Source of the DNA: Megachile rotundata
Taxonomy: Eukaryota > Arthropoda > Insecta > Hymenoptera > Megachilidae
Assembly: GCF_050947335.1 (NCBI RefSeq)
Contig: NW_027473713.1
Location: 62,001 to 126,000 of the forward strand
Length of the DNA: 64,000 bases
Reading direction: 5' to 3'
Shown: piece by piece, positions 12,837 through 27,690 of the stretch
Numbering within the stretch: the stretch's first letter is position 1
Layout of the letters: each line of letters begins with the position of its first letter
Translations under genes and position numbers: made by a program
Notes under the pieces: model-generated
The model's input: the letters and a program-made list of their open reading frames with translations, nothing else
Database searches by the model: none
What the model was told of the DNA's origin: nothing

Positions 12837-13948
12837 GACAATTACTATACTTATTACACTCACTATTATCAATCTAACTCATATTATTAACCATATTATG
12901 CAGATATGATCGATATAACGACAATTACTATACTTATTACACTCACTATTATCAATCTAACTCATATTATTAACCATATTATGCAGATATGATGGATAGC
13001 ACGACATTTACTGTACTTATTACTCTTATTGTTATCAATCTAACTCATATTATTAACAATATTATGCAGATATGATCGATAGAACTACAATTAGTATACT
13101 CCTTACTCTTATTATTATCAATCTAACTCATATTATTAGCCATATTATGCTTATATGATCGATAGAACGACAATTAGTATATTCATTACTCTTATTATTA
13201 TCAATCTAACTCATATCATTAGCCATATTATGCTTATATGATCGATCGAACGACAATGGCTATACTCACTTCTCTTATTATTATCAATCTAACTCATATT
13301 ATTAGCCATATTATGCTTATAGGATCGATAGAACGACAATTACTATACTTATTACACTCACTGTTGTCAATGTAACTCATATTATTAACCATATTATGCA
13401 GATATGATCGATAGAACTACAATTAGTATACTCCTTACTCTTATTATTATCAATCTAACTCATATTATTAGCCATATTATGCTTATATGATCGATAGAAC
13501 GACAATTACTATATTCATTTCTCTTATTATTATCAATCTAATTCATATTATTAGCCATATTATGCTTATGTGATCGATAGAAGGACAATTACTATACTTA
13601 TTACTCTTATTATTATGAATCTAACTCATATTATTAACCATATTATGCAGGTATGATCGATAGCACGCCATTTACTACACTTATTACTCTTATTATTATC
13701 AATCTAACTCAGATTATTAGCCATATTATGCTTATGTGATCGACAGAACGACAATTACTATACTTATTACACTCACTATTATCAATCTAACTCATATTAT
13801 TAACCATATTATGCAGATATGATCGATAGCACGACATTTACTACAATTACTACTCTTATTATTATCAATCTAACTCATATTATTAACCATATTATGCAGA
13901 TATGATCTATAGCACGACATTTACTATACTTATTACTCTTATTATTAT

Positions 13949-14031
13949 CAATCTAACTCATATTATTAACCATATTATGCAGATATGATCGATAGAACTA
14001 CAATTAGTATACTCATTACTCTTATTATTAT
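13949..14031 (+). repeat. Monomer variant with GAACTACAATTAG
   Basis: Representative of a frequent type A variant in which ACGACAATTACTATAC has become ACTACAATTAGTATAC, followed by CTCATTACTC or CTCCTTACTC and TTATTATTAT. It loses the CpG at bases 50-51 but keeps the ATCGAT palindrome. It usually precedes a type B unit, so it is a useful marker of block order, and occurs throughout both arms. Confidence 0.9.
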
Positions 14032-15246
14032 CAATCTAACTCATATTATTAGCCATATTATGCTTATATGATCGACAGAACGACAATTACTATATTCATT
14101 ACACTCACTATTATCAATTTAACACATATTATTAACCATATTATGCTAATATGATCGATAGAACGACAATTACTATACTTATTACTCTCATTGTTATCAA
14201 TCTAACTCATATTATTAGCCATATTATGCTTATGTGATCGATAGAACGACAATTACTATACTTATTACACACACTATTATCAATCTAACTCATATTATTA
14301 ACCATATTATGCAGATATGATCGATAGCACGACATTTACTACACTTACTACTCTTATTATTATCAATCTAACTCATATTATTAACCATATTATGCAGATA
14401 TGATCGATAGCACGACATTTACTATACTTATTACTCTTATTATTATCAATCCAACTCATATTATTAACCATATTATGCAGATATGATCGATAGAACTACA
14501 ATTAGTATACTCATTACTCTTATTATTATCAATCTAACTCATATTATTAGCCATATTATGCTTATATGATCGATAGAACGACAATAACTATACTTATTAC
14601 ACTAACTGTTATCAATCTAACTCATATTATTAACCATAATATGCAGATATGATCGATAGAACTACAATTAGTATACTCCTTACTCTTATTATTATCAATC
14701 TAACTCATATTATCAGCCATATTAAGCTTATATGATCGATAGAACGACAATTACTATATTCATTTCGCTTATTATTATCAATCTAACTCATATTATTAGC
14801 CATATTATGCGTATATGATCGACAGAACGACAATTACTATACTTATTACACTAACTGTTATCAATCTAACTCATATTATTAACCATATTATGCAAATATG
14901 ATCGATAGAACGACAATTACTATACTCATTACTCTTATTATTATCGGCCCAACTCATATTATTAGCCATATTATGCTTATATGATCGACAGAACGACAAT
15001 TACTATACTCATTACACTTACTATTATCAATCTAACTCATATTATTAACCATATTATGCTCATATGATCGATAGAACGACCATTACTATACTTATTACTC
15101 TCATTGTTATCAATCTAACTCATATTATTAGCCATATTATGCTTATGTGATCGATAGAACGACAATTACTATACTTATTACTCTTATTATTATGAATCTA
15201 ACTCATATTATTAACCATATTATGCAGATATGATCGATAGCACGAC
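13995..15246 (+). repeat. Block X, copy 4 (more diverged)
   Basis: Collinear with copy 3 at an offset of 6313 bp (76 monomers plus 5). Markers kept are the ACACACAC tail, AAGCTT at 14724 and TCGGCCC at 14944. It differs at several sites, for example ACCATAATATG near 14632, CATTTCGC near 14761, GCGTATATG near 14809 and GATCGATAG near 14899, so it is the oldest or most independently evolved copy. It ends where GCACGACAATT replaces GCACGACATTT. Confidence 0.85.
14364..14446 (+). repeat. Monomer variant with GCACGACATTTAC
   Basis: Representative of a type A variant in which GATAGAACGACAATTAC is replaced by GATAGCACGACATTTAC. Sub-variants continue with TATAC, TACAC or TGTAC and give further block markers. 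A relative reads GCACGCCATTTAC. The TACACTTACTACTC form is seen many times left of the gap (for example around 890, 8030, 14340, 17330 and 20230), while right of the gap I see TACACTTATTACTC or TACACTAATTACTC instead. Confidence 0.88.
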
Positions 15247-16669
15247 AATTACTATACTGATTACTCTTATTATTATCAGCCTAACTCATATTATTAGCCA
15301 TATTATGCTTATATGAACGATAAAACGACAATTACTATACTCATTACTCTTATTATTATCAATCTAGCTCAGATTATTAACCATATTATGCTAATATGAT
15401 CGATAGAACGACAATTACTATACTTATTACACACACTATTATCAATCTAACTCATATTATTAACCATATTATGCAGATATGATCGATAGCACGACATTTA
15501 CTACACTTACTACTTTTATTATTATCAATCTAACTCATATTATTAACCATATTATGCAGATATGATCGATAGCACGACATTTACTATACTTATTACTCTT
15601 ATTATTATCAATCCAACTCATATTATTAACCATATTATGCTTATATGATCGACAGAACGACAATTACTATACTCATTACACTTACTATTATCAATCTAAC
15701 TCATATTATTAACCATATTATGCTCATATGATCGATAGAACGACCATTACTATACTTATTACTCTCATTGTTATCAATCTAACTCATATTATTAGCCATA
15801 TTATGCTTATGTCATCGATAGAACGACAATTACTATATTTATTACTCTTATTATTATGAATCTAACTCATATTATTAACCATATTATGCAGATATGATCG
15901 ATAGCACGACATTTACTATACTTATTACTCTTATTGTTATCAATCTAACTCATATTATTAACCATATTATGCAGATATGATCGATAGAACTACAATTAGT
16001 ATACTCATTACTCCTATTATTATCAATCTAACTCATATTATTAGCCATATTATGCTTATATGATCGATAGAACGACAATTACTATACTTATTACTCTTAT
16101 TATTATCAATCTAACTCATATTATTAGCCATATTATGCTTATATGATCGGTAGAACGATAATTACTATACCCATTACTCTTATTATTATCAATATAACTC
16201 ATATCATTAGCCATATTATGCTTATGTGATCGATAGAAGGACAATTACTATACTTATTACTCTTATTATTATGACTCTAACTCATATATTTAACCATATT
16301 ATGCGGATATGATCGATAGCACGCCATTTACTACACTTATTACTCTTATTATTATCAATCTAACTCAGATTATTAGCCATATTATGCTTATGTGATCGAC
16401 AGAACGACAATTACTATACTTATTACGCTCACTGTTATCAATCTAACTCATATTATTAACCATATTATGCACATATGATCGATAGAACGACAATTACTAT
16501 ACTTATTACTCTTATTATTATGAATCTAACTCATATTATTAACCATATTATGCAGATATGATCGATAGCACGACATTTACTGTACTTATTACTCTTACTG
16601 TTATCAATCTAACTCATATTATTAACCATATTATGCAGATATGATCGATAGAACTACAATTACTATACC

Positions 16670-19571
16670 TATTACACTCACTATTATCAATCTAACTCAT
16701 ATTATTAACCATATTATGCAGATATGATCGATATAACGACAATTACTATACTTATTACACTCACTATTATCAATCTAACTCATATTATTAACCATATTAT
16801 GCAGATATGATCGATAGCACGACATTTACTACACTTACTACTCTTATTATTATCAATCTAACTCATATTATTAACCATATTATGCAGATATGATCTATAG
16901 CACGACATTTACTATACTTATTACTCTTATTATTATCAATCTAACTCATATTATTAACCATATTATGCAGATATGATCGATAGAACTACAATTAGTATAC
17001 TCATTACTCTTATTATTATCAATCTAACTCATATTATTAGCCATATTATGCTTATATGATCGACAGAACGACAATTACTATATTCATTACACTCACTATT
17101 ATCAATTTAACACATGTTATTAACCATATTATGCTAATATGATCGATAGAACGACAATTACTATACTTATTACTCTCATTGTTATCAATCTAACTCATAT
17201 TATTAGCCATATTATGCTTATGTGATCGATAGAACGACAATTACTATACTTATTACACACACTATTATCAATCTAACTCATATTATTAACCATATTATGC
17301 AGATATGATCGATAGCACGACATTTACTACACTTACTACTCTTATTATTATCAATCTAACTCATATTATTAACCATATTATGCAGATATGATCGATAGCA
17401 CGACATTTACTATACTTATTACTCTTATTATTATCAATCCAACTCATATTATTAACCATATTATGCAGATATGATCGATAGAACTACAATTAGTATACTC
17501 ATTACTCTTATTATTATCAATCTAACTCATATTATTAGCCATATTAAGCTTATATGATCGATAGAACGACAATTACTATATTCATTTCCCTTATTATTAT
17601 CAATCTAACTCATATTATTAGCCATATTATGCTTATATGATCGATAGAACGACAATTACTATACTTATTACACACACTATTATCAATCTAACTCATATTA
17701 TTAACCATATTATGCAGATATGATCGATAGCACGACATTTACTACACTTACTACTCTTATTATTATCAATCTAACTCATATTATTAACCATAATATGCAG
17801 ATATGATCGATAGAACTACAATTAGTATACTCCTTACTCTTATTATTATCAATCTAACTCATATTATTAGCCATATTAAGCTTATATGATCGATAGAACG
17901 ACAATTACTATATTCATTTCCCTTATTATTATCAATCTAACTCATATTATTAGCCATATTATGCTTATATGATCGACAGAACGACAATTACTATACTTAT
18001 TACACTCACTATTATCAATCTAACTCATATTATTAACCATATTATGCAGATATGATCGATAGAAAGACAATTACTATACTCATTTCTCTTATTATTATCA
18101 ATCTAACTCATATTATTAGCCATATTATGCTTATATGATCGATAGAACGACAATTACTGTACTTATTACTCTCATTATTATCAATCTAACTCATATTATT
18201 AGCCATATTATGCTTATGTGATCGATAGAAGGACAATTACTATACTTATTACTCTTATTATTATGAATCTAACTCATATTATTAACCATATTATGCAGAT
18301 ATGATCGATAGCACGCCATTTACTACACTTATTACTCTTATTATTATCAATCTAACTCAGATTATTAGCCATATTATGCTTATGTGATCGACAGAACGAC
18401 AATTACTATACTTATTACGCTCACTGTTATCAATCTAACTCATATTATTAACCATATTATGCAGATATGATCGATAGAACTACAATTAGTATAATCATTA
18501 CTCTTATTATTATCAATCTAACTCATATCATTAGCCATATTATGCTTATATGATCGATCGAACGACAATGACTATACTCACTTCTCTTATTATTATCAAT
18601 CTAACTCATATTATTAACCATATTATACTAATATGATCGATAGAACGACAATTACTATACCTATTACACTCACTATTATCAATCTAACTCATATTATTAA
18701 CCATATTATGCGGATATGATCGATAGCATGACAATTACTACACTTATTACTCTTATTATTATCAATCTAACTCATATTATTAACCATATTATGCAGATAT
18801 GATCGATAGCATGACATTTACTATACTTATTACTCTTATTATTATCAATCTAACTCATATTATTAACCATATTATGCAGATATGATCGATAGAACTACAA
18901 TTAGTATACTCATTACTCTTATTATTATCAATCTAACTCATATTATTAGCCATATTAAGCTTATATGATCGATAGAACGACAATTACTATATTCATTTCC
19001 CTTATTGTTATCAATCTAACTCATATTATTAGCCATATTATGCTTATATGATCGACAGAACGACTATTACTATACTTATTACTCTCATTATTATCAGCCT
19101 AACTCATATTATTAGCCATATTATGCTTATATGATCGATAGACGACAATTACTATACTAATTACTCTTATTATTATCAATCTAACTCATATTATTAGCCA
19201 TATTATGCTTATATGATCGATAGAACGACAATTACTGTACTCATTACACTTATTATTATCAATCTAACTCATGTTATTAACCATATCATGCTAATATGAT
19301 CGATAGAACGACAATTACTATACTTATTACACTCACTATTATCAATCTAACTCATATTATTAACCATATTATGCAGATATGATCGATATAACGACAATTA
19401 CTATACTTATTACACTCACTATTATCAATCTAACTCATATTATTAACCATATTATGCAGATATGATGGATAGCACGACATTTACTGTACTTATTACTCTT
19501 ATTGTTATCAATCTAACTCATTATTAACAATATTATGCAGATATGATCGATAGAACGACAATTTCTATACT
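16670..19571 (+). repeat. 35-monomer higher-order repeat S, copy 1 (2902 bp)
   Basis: First copy of a tandem higher-order repeat. The length is 35 monomers minus 3 bases, explained by the TAGACGAC unit at 19139 (-1) and the CTCATTATTAAC unit near 19520 (-2). Rare shared markers at the matching places are CACATGTTATTAACC near 17112, AAGCTT at 17546, 17878 and 18957, and GTATAATCATT near 18489. I noticed no substitution between copies 1 and 2 in the stretches I compared, pointing to a very recent duplication or an assembly duplication. Confidence 0.92.
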
Positions 19572-19589
19572 TATTACACTCACTATTAT
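19509..19589 (+). repeat. 81-bp monomer (2-bp deletion), copy 1
   Basis: CTCATTATTAAC replaces CTCATATTATTAAC. The same deletion recurs exactly 2902 bp later. It sits beside the S copy 1/copy 2 junction, followed by CAATTTCTATAC. Confidence 0.9.
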
Positions 19590-22473
19590 CAATCTAACTC
19601 ATATTATTAACCATATTATGCAGATATGATCGATATAACGACAATTACTATACTTATTACACTCACTATTATCAATCTAACTCATATTATTAACCATATT
19701 ATGCAGATATGATCGATAGCACGACATTTACTACACTTACTACTCTTATTATTATCAATCTAACTCATATTATTAACCATATTATGCAGATATGATCTAT
19801 AGCACGACATTTACTATACTTATTACTCTTATTATTATCAATCTAACTCATATTATTAACCATATTATGCAGATATGATCGATAGAACTACAATTAGTAT
19901 ACTCATTACTCTTATTATTATCAATCTAACTCATATTATTAGCCATATTATGCTTATATGATCGACAGAACGACAATTACTATATTCATTACACTCACTA
20001 TTATCAATTTAACACATGTTATTAACCATATTATGCTAATATGATCGATAGAACGACAATTACTATACTTATTACTCTCATTGTTATCAATCTAACTCAT
20101 ATTATTAGCCATATTATGCTTATGTGATCGATAGAACGACAATTACTATACTTATTACACACACTATTATCAATCTAACTCATATTATTAACCATATTAT
20201 GCAGATATGATCGATAGCACGACATTTACTACACTTACTACTCTTATTATTATCAATCTAACTCATATTATTAACCATATTATGCAGATATGATCGATAG
20301 CACGACATTTACTATACTTATTACTCTTATTATTATCAATCCAACTCATATTATTAACCATATTATGCAGATATGATCGATAGAACTACAATTAGTATAC
20401 TCATTACTCTTATTATTATCAATCTAACTCATATTATTAGCCATATTAAGCTTATATGATCGATAGAACGACAATTACTATATTCATTTCCCTTATTATT
20501 ATCAATCTAACTCATATTATTAGCCATATTATGCTTATATGATCGATAGAACGACAATTACTATACTTATTACACACACTATTATCAATCTAACTCATAT
20601 TATTAACCATATTATGCAGATATGATCGATAGCACGACATTTACTACACTTACTACTCTTATTATTATCAATCTAACTCATATTATTAACCATAATATGC
20701 AGATATGATCGATAGAACTACAATTAGTATACTCCTTACTCTTATTATTATCAATCTAACTCATATTATTAGCCATATTAAGCTTATATGATCGATAGAA
20801 CGACAATTACTATATTCATTTCCCTTATTATTATCAATCTAACTCATATTATTAGCCATATTATGCTTATATGATCGACAGAACGACAATTACTATACTT
20901 ATTACACTCACTATTATCAATCTAACTCATATTATTAACCATATTATGCAGATATGATCGATAGAAAGACAATTACTATACTCATTTCTCTTATTATTAT
21001 CAATCTAACTCATATTATTAGCCATATTATGCTTATATGATCGATAGAACGACAATTACTGTACTTATTACTCTCATTATTATCAATCTAACTCATATTA
21101 TTAGCCATATTATGCTTATGTGATCGATAGAAGGACAATTACTATACTTATTACTCTTATTATTATGAATCTAACTCATATTATTAACCATATTATGCAG
21201 ATATGATCGATAGCACGCCATTTACTACACTTATTACTCTTATTATTATCAATCTAACTCAGATTATTAGCCATATTATGCTTATGTGATCGACAGAACG
21301 ACAATTACTATACTTATTACGCTCACTGTTATCAATCTAACTCATATTATTAACCATATTATGCAGATATGATCGATAGAACTACAATTAGTATAATCAT
21401 TACTCTTATTATTATCAATCTAACTCATATCATTAGCCATATTATGCTTATATGATCGATCGAACGACAATGACTATACTCACTTCTCTTATTATTATCA
21501 ATCTAACTCATATTATTAACCATATTATACTAATATGATCGATAGAACGACAATTACTATACCTATTACACTCACTATTATCAATCTAACTCATATTATT
21601 AACCATATTATGCGGATATGATCGATAGCATGACAATTACTACACTTATTACTCTTATTATTATCAATCTAACTCATATTATTAACCATATTATGCAGAT
21701 ATGATCGATAGCATGACATTTACTATACTTATTACTCTTATTATTATCAATCTAACTCATATTATTAACCATATTATGCAGATATGATCGATAGAACTAC
21801 AATTAGTATACTCATTACTCTTATTATTATCAATCTAACTCATATTATTAGCCATATTAAGCTTATATGATCGATAGAACGACAATTACTATATTCATTT
21901 CCCTTATTGTTATCAATCTAACTCATATTATTAGCCATATTATGCTTATATGATCGACAGAACGACTATTACTATACTTATTACTCTCATTATTATCAGC
22001 CTAACTCATATTATTAGCCATATTATGCTTATATGATCGATAGACGACAATTACTATACTAATTACTCTTATTATTATCAATCTAACTCATATTATTAGC
22101 CATATTATGCTTATATGATCGATAGAACGACAATTACTGTACTCATTACACTTATTATTATCAATCTAACTCATGTTATTAACCATATCATGCTAATATG
22201 ATCGATAGAACGACAATTACTATACTTATTACACTCACTATTATCAATCTAACTCATATTATTAACCATATTATGCAGATATGATCGATATAACGACAAT
22301 TACTATACTTATTACACTCACTATTATCAATCTAACTCATATTATTAACCATATTATGCAGATATGATGGATAGCACGACATTTACTGTACTTATTACTC
22401 TTATTGTTATCAATCTAACTCATTATTAACAATATTATGCAGATATGATCGATAGAACGACAATTTCTATACT
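19572..22473 (+). repeat. Higher-order repeat S, copy 2 (2902 bp)
   Basis: Direct tandem repeat of 16670-19571. All three AAGCTT sites are displaced by exactly 2902 bp (20448, 20780 and 21859), as are TAGACGAC (22041) and the 2-bp deletion (22411 unit). Confidence 0.92.
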
Positions 22474-22491
22474 TATTACACTCACTATTAT
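22411..22491 (+). repeat. 81-bp monomer (2-bp deletion), copy 2
   Basis: Second CTCATTATTAAC unit, 2902 bp after the first, also followed by CAATTTCTATAC. Confidence 0.9.
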
Positions 22492-23233
22492 CAATCTAAC
22501 TCATATTATTAACCATATTATGCAGATATGATCGATATAACGACAATTACTATACTTATTACACTCACTATTATCAATCTAACTCATATTATTAACCATA
22601 TTATGCAGATATGATCGATAGCACGACATTTACTACACTTACTACTCTTATTATTATCAATCTAACTCATATTATTAACCATATTATGCAGATATGATCG
22701 ATAGAACTACAATTAGTATACTCATTACTCTTATTATTATCAATCTAACTCATATTATTAGCCATATTAAGCTTATATGATCGATAGAACGACAATTACT
22801 ATATTTATTTCCCTTATTATTATCAATCTAACTCATATTATTAGCCATATTATGCTTATATGATCGATAGAACGACAATTACTATACTTATTACACACAC
22901 TATTATCAATCTAACTCATATTATTAACCATATTATGCAGATATGATCGATAGCACGACATTTACTACACTTACTACTCTTATTATTATCAATCTAACTC
23001 ATATTATTAACCATAATATGCAGATATGATCGATAGAACTACAATTAGTATACTCCTTACTCTTATTATTATCAATCTAACTCATATTATTAGCCATATT
23101 AAGCTTATATGATCGATAGAACGACAATTACTATATTCATTTCCCTTATTATTATCAATCTAACTCATATTATTAGCCATATTATGCTTATATGATCGAC
23201 AGAACGACAATTACTATACTTATTACACTCACT
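22474..23233 (+). repeat. Higher-order repeat S, copy 3 (truncated, internal deletion)
   Basis: Begins as a third tandem copy: the unit at 22605 matches 19703. Seven whole monomers (581 bp) are then missing, so the AAGCTT sites at 22769 and 23101 lie 2321 bp after their partners instead of 2902. Similarity ends at 23234, where ACTGTTATC replaces ACTATTATC and the sequence switches to one resembling the block X copy 4 neighbourhood (GCAAATATG, then TCGGCCC at 23321). A private TATATTTATTTCCC lies near 22801. Confidence 0.87.
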
Positions 23234-24151
23234 GTTATCAATCTAACTCATATTATTAACCATATTATGCAAATATGATCGATAGAACGACAATTACTAT
23301 ACTCATTACTCTTATTATTATCGGCCCAACTCATATTATTAGCCATATTATGCTTATATGATCGACAGAACGACAATTACTATACTCATTACACTTACTA
23401 TTATCAATCTAACTCATATTATTAACCATATTATGCTCATATGATCGATAGAACGACCATTACTATACTTATTACTCTCATTGTTATCAATCTAACTCAT
23501 ATTATTAGCCATATTATGCTTATGTGATCGATAGAACGACAATTACTATACTTATTACTCTTATTATTATGAATCTAACTCATATTATTAACCATATTAT
23601 GCAGATATGATCGATAGCACGACATTTACTATACTTGTTACTCTTATTGTTATCAATCTAACTCATATTATTAACCATATTATGCAGATATGATCGGTAG
23701 AACGATAATTACTATACCTATTACTCTTATTATTATCAATCTAACTCATATCATTAGCCATATTATGCTTATGTGATCGATAGAAGGACAATTACTATAC
23801 TTATTACTCTTATTATTATGAATCTAACTCATATATTTAACCATATTATGCGGATATGACCGATAGCACGCCATTTACTACACTTATTACTCTTATTATT
23901 ATCAATCTAACTCAGATTATTAGCCATATTATGCTTATGTGATCGACAGAACGACAATTACTATACTTATTACGCTCACTGTTATCAATCTAACTCATAT
24001 TATTAACCATATTATGCAGATATGATGGATAGCACGACATTTACTGTACTTATTACTCTTATTGTTATCAATCTAACTCATATTATTAACAATATTATGC
24101 AGATATGATCGATAGAACGACAATTACTATACTTATTACACTCACTATTAT

Positions 24152-24235
24152 CAATCTAACTCATATTATTAACCATATTATGCAGATATGATTCGATATA
24201 ACGACAACTACTATACTTATTACACTCACTATTAT
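24152..24235 (+). repeat. 84-bp monomer (private 1-bp insertion)
   Basis: GATTCGATATAACG replaces GATCGATATAACG, one T longer, near 24191. Not seen elsewhere; young change or base-calling error. Confidence 0.83.
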
Positions 24236-27121
24236 CAATCTAACTCATATTATTAACCATATTATGCAGATATGATGGATAGCACGACATTTACTGTACT
24301 TATTACTCTTATTGTTATCAATCTAACTCATATTATTAACAATATTATGCAGATATGATCGATAGAACTACAATTAGTATACTCCTTACTCTTATTATTA
24401 TCAATCTAACTCATATTATTAGTCATATTATGCTTATATGATCGATAGAACGACAATTAGTATATTCATTTCTCTTATTATTACCAATCTAACTCATATT
24501 ATTAGCCATATTATGCTTATATGATCGGTAGAACGATAATTACTATGCCTATTACTCTTATTATTATCAATCTAACTCATATCATTAGCCATATTATGCT
24601 TATATGATCGATCGAACGACAATGGCTATACTCACTTCTCTTATTATTATCAATCTAACTCATATTATTAGCCATATTATGCTTATAGGATCGATAGAAC
24701 GACAATTACTATACTTATTACACTCACTGTTATCAATGTAACTCATATTATTAACCATATTATGCAGATATGATCGATAGAACTACAATTAGTATACTCC
24801 TTACTCTTATTATTATCAATCTAACTCATATTATTAGCCATATTATGCTTATATGATCGATAGAACGACAATTACTATATTCATTTCTCTTATTATTATC
24901 AATCTAATTCATATTATTAGCCATATTATGCTTATATGATCGACAGAACGACAATTACTATACTTATTACTCTCATTATTATCAGCCTAACTCATATTAT
25001 TAGCCATATTATGCTTATATGATCGATAGAACGACAATTACTATACTTCTTACTCTCATTATTATCAATCTAACTCATATTATTAGCCATATTATGCTTA
25101 TGTGATCGATAGAAGGACAATTACTATACTTATTACTCTTATTATTATGAATCTAACTCATATTATTAACCATATTATGCAGATATGATCGATAGCACGC
25201 CATTTACTACACTTATTACTCTTATTATTATCAATCTAACTCAGATTATTAGCCATATTATGCTTATGTGATCGACAGAACGACAATTACTATACTCATT
25301 ACACTCACTATTATCAATCTAACTCATATTATTAACCATATTATGCAGATATGATCGATAGCACGACATTTACTACACTTACTACTCTTATTATTATCAA
25401 TCTAACTCATATTATTAACCATATTATGCAGATATGATCTATAGCACGACATTTACTATACTTATTACTCTTATTATTATCAATCTAACTCATATTATTA
25501 ACCATATTATGCTTATATGATCGACAGAACGACAATTACTATATTCATTACTCTCACTATTATCAATTTAACACATATTATTAAACATATTATGCTAATA
25601 TGATCGATAGAACGACAATTACTATACTTATTACTCTCATTGTTATCAATCTAACTCATATTATTAACCACATTATGCAAATATGATCGATAGAACGACA
25701 ATTACTATACTCATTACTCTTATTATTATCAGCCTAACTCATATTATAAGCCATATTATGCTAATATGATCGATAGAACGACAATTACTATACTTATTAC
25801 ACTCACTATTATCAATCTAACTCATATTATTAACCATATTATGCAGATATGATCGATAGAAAGACAATTACTATACTCATTTCTCTTATTATTATCAATC
25901 TAACTCATATTATTAGCCATATTATGCTTATATAATCGATAGAACGACAATTACTGTACTTATTACTCTCATTATTATCAATCTAACTCATATTATTAAC
26001 CATGTTATGCAGATATGATCGATAGAACTACAATTAGTATACTAATTACTCTTATTATTATCAATCTAACTCATATCATTAGCCATATTATGCTTATATG
26101 ATCGATCGAACGACAATGACTATACTCACTTCTCTTATTATTATCAATCTAACTCATATTATTAACCATATTATGCAGATATGATCGATAGAACTACAAT
26201 TAGTATACTCATTACTCTTATTATTATCAATCTAACTCATATTATTAGCCATATTATGCTTATATGATCGATAGAACGACAATTACTATACTCATTACTC
26301 TTATTATTATCAATCTAACTCATATTGTTAGCCATATTATGCTTATATGATCGATAGGACGACAATTACTATACTTATTACTCTTATTATTATCAATCTA
26401 ACTCATATTATTAGCCATATTATGCTTATACGATCGGTAGAACGATAATTACTATACCTATTACTCTTATTATTATCAATCTAACTCATATCATTAGCCA
26501 TATTATGCTTATGTGATCGATAGAAGGACAATTACTATACTTATTACTCTTATTATTATGAATCTAACTCATATATTTAACCATATTATGCGGATATGAT
26601 CGATAGCACGCCATTTACTACACTTATTACTCTTATTATTATCAATCTAACTCAGATTATTAGCCATATTATGCTTATGTGATCGACAGAACGACAATTA
26701 CTATACTTATTACGCTCACTGTTATCAATCTAACTCATATTATTAACCATATTATGCACATATGATCGATAGAACGACAATTACTATACTTATTACTCTT
26801 ATTATTATGAATCTAACTCATATTATTAACCATATTATGCAGATATGATCGATAGCACGACATTTACTGTACTTATTACTCTTACTGTTATCAATCTAAC
26901 TCATATTATTAACCATATTATGCAGATATGATCGATAGAACTACAATTAGTATACTCATTACTCTTATTATTATCAATCTAACTCATATCATTAGCCATA
27001 TTATGCTTATATGATCGATAGAACGACAATTACTATACTTATTACACACACTATTATCAATCTAACTCATATTATTAACCATATTATGCAGATATGATCG
27101 ATAGCACGACATTTACTACAC

Positions 27122-27221
27122 NNNNNNNNNNNNNNNNNNNNNNNNNNNNNNNNNNNNNNNNNNNNNNNNNNNNNNNNNNNNNNNNNNNNNNNNNNNNNNN
27201 NNNNNNNNNNNNNNNNNNNNN
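27122..27221. other. Assembly gap (100 N)
   Basis: Exactly 100 N, the conventional placeholder for a gap of unknown size. The left flank stops 34 bases after the start of the GC dinucleotide at monomer base 31; the right flank begins two bases before the same dinucleotide. If the array continues in register, the missing length must be 47 bp plus a multiple of 83 (47, 130, 213 and so on), so 100 cannot be the real size without an extra indel. The flanks belong to different variant neighbourhoods, so the missing part may be much longer. Confidence 0.97.
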
Positions 27222-27690
27222 ATGCTTATATGATCGATAGAACGACGATTACTATACTTATTACACTCACTGTTATCAATCTAATTCATATTATTAACCA
27301 TATTATGCAGATATGATCGATAGAACTACAATTAGTTTACTCCTTACTCTTATTATTATCAATCTAACTCATATTATTAGCCATATTATGCTTATATGAT
27401 CGATAGAACGACAATTACTATATTCATTTCTCTTATTATTATCAATCTAATTCATATTATTAGCCGTATTATGCTTATATGATCGACAGAACGACAATTA
27501 CTATACTTATTACTCTCATTATTGTCAATCTAACTCATATTATTAGCCATATTATGCTTATGTGATCGATAGAACGACAATTACTATACTTATTACACTC
27601 ACTATTATCAATCTAACTCATATTATTAACCATATTATGCAGATATGATCGATAGCACGACATTTACTGTACTTATTACTCTTACTGTTA

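Larger units (their letters stand above)
1..27121 (+). repeat. 83-bp satellite array, left arm
   Basis: Uninterrupted head-to-tail array of an 83-bp, AT-rich monomer. Taking the C of CAATCTAACTC as base 1, starts fall at 80, 163, 246 and onward. The start at 27058 lies exactly 326 monomers after the truncated first unit once 13 indels are counted: -1 near 2145, +3 at 3141, +3 at 6547, -1 at 7267, -1 near 7505, +3 at 9785, +3 at 11697, -1 at 12417, -1 at 19139, -2 near 19520, -1 at 22041, -2 near 22422 and +1 near 24192. I see no inverted unit, foreign insertion or single-copy island. Because 83 is not a multiple of three and the consensus carries TAA, TGA and TAG, all frames close within about 34 codons in consensus sequence, so open frames here are chance. 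The family is not one I recognise. Head-to-tail array with nested higher-order repeats is typical of eukaryotic constitutive heterochromatin; a centromeric role is possible but not shown by sequence. Confidence 0.98.
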
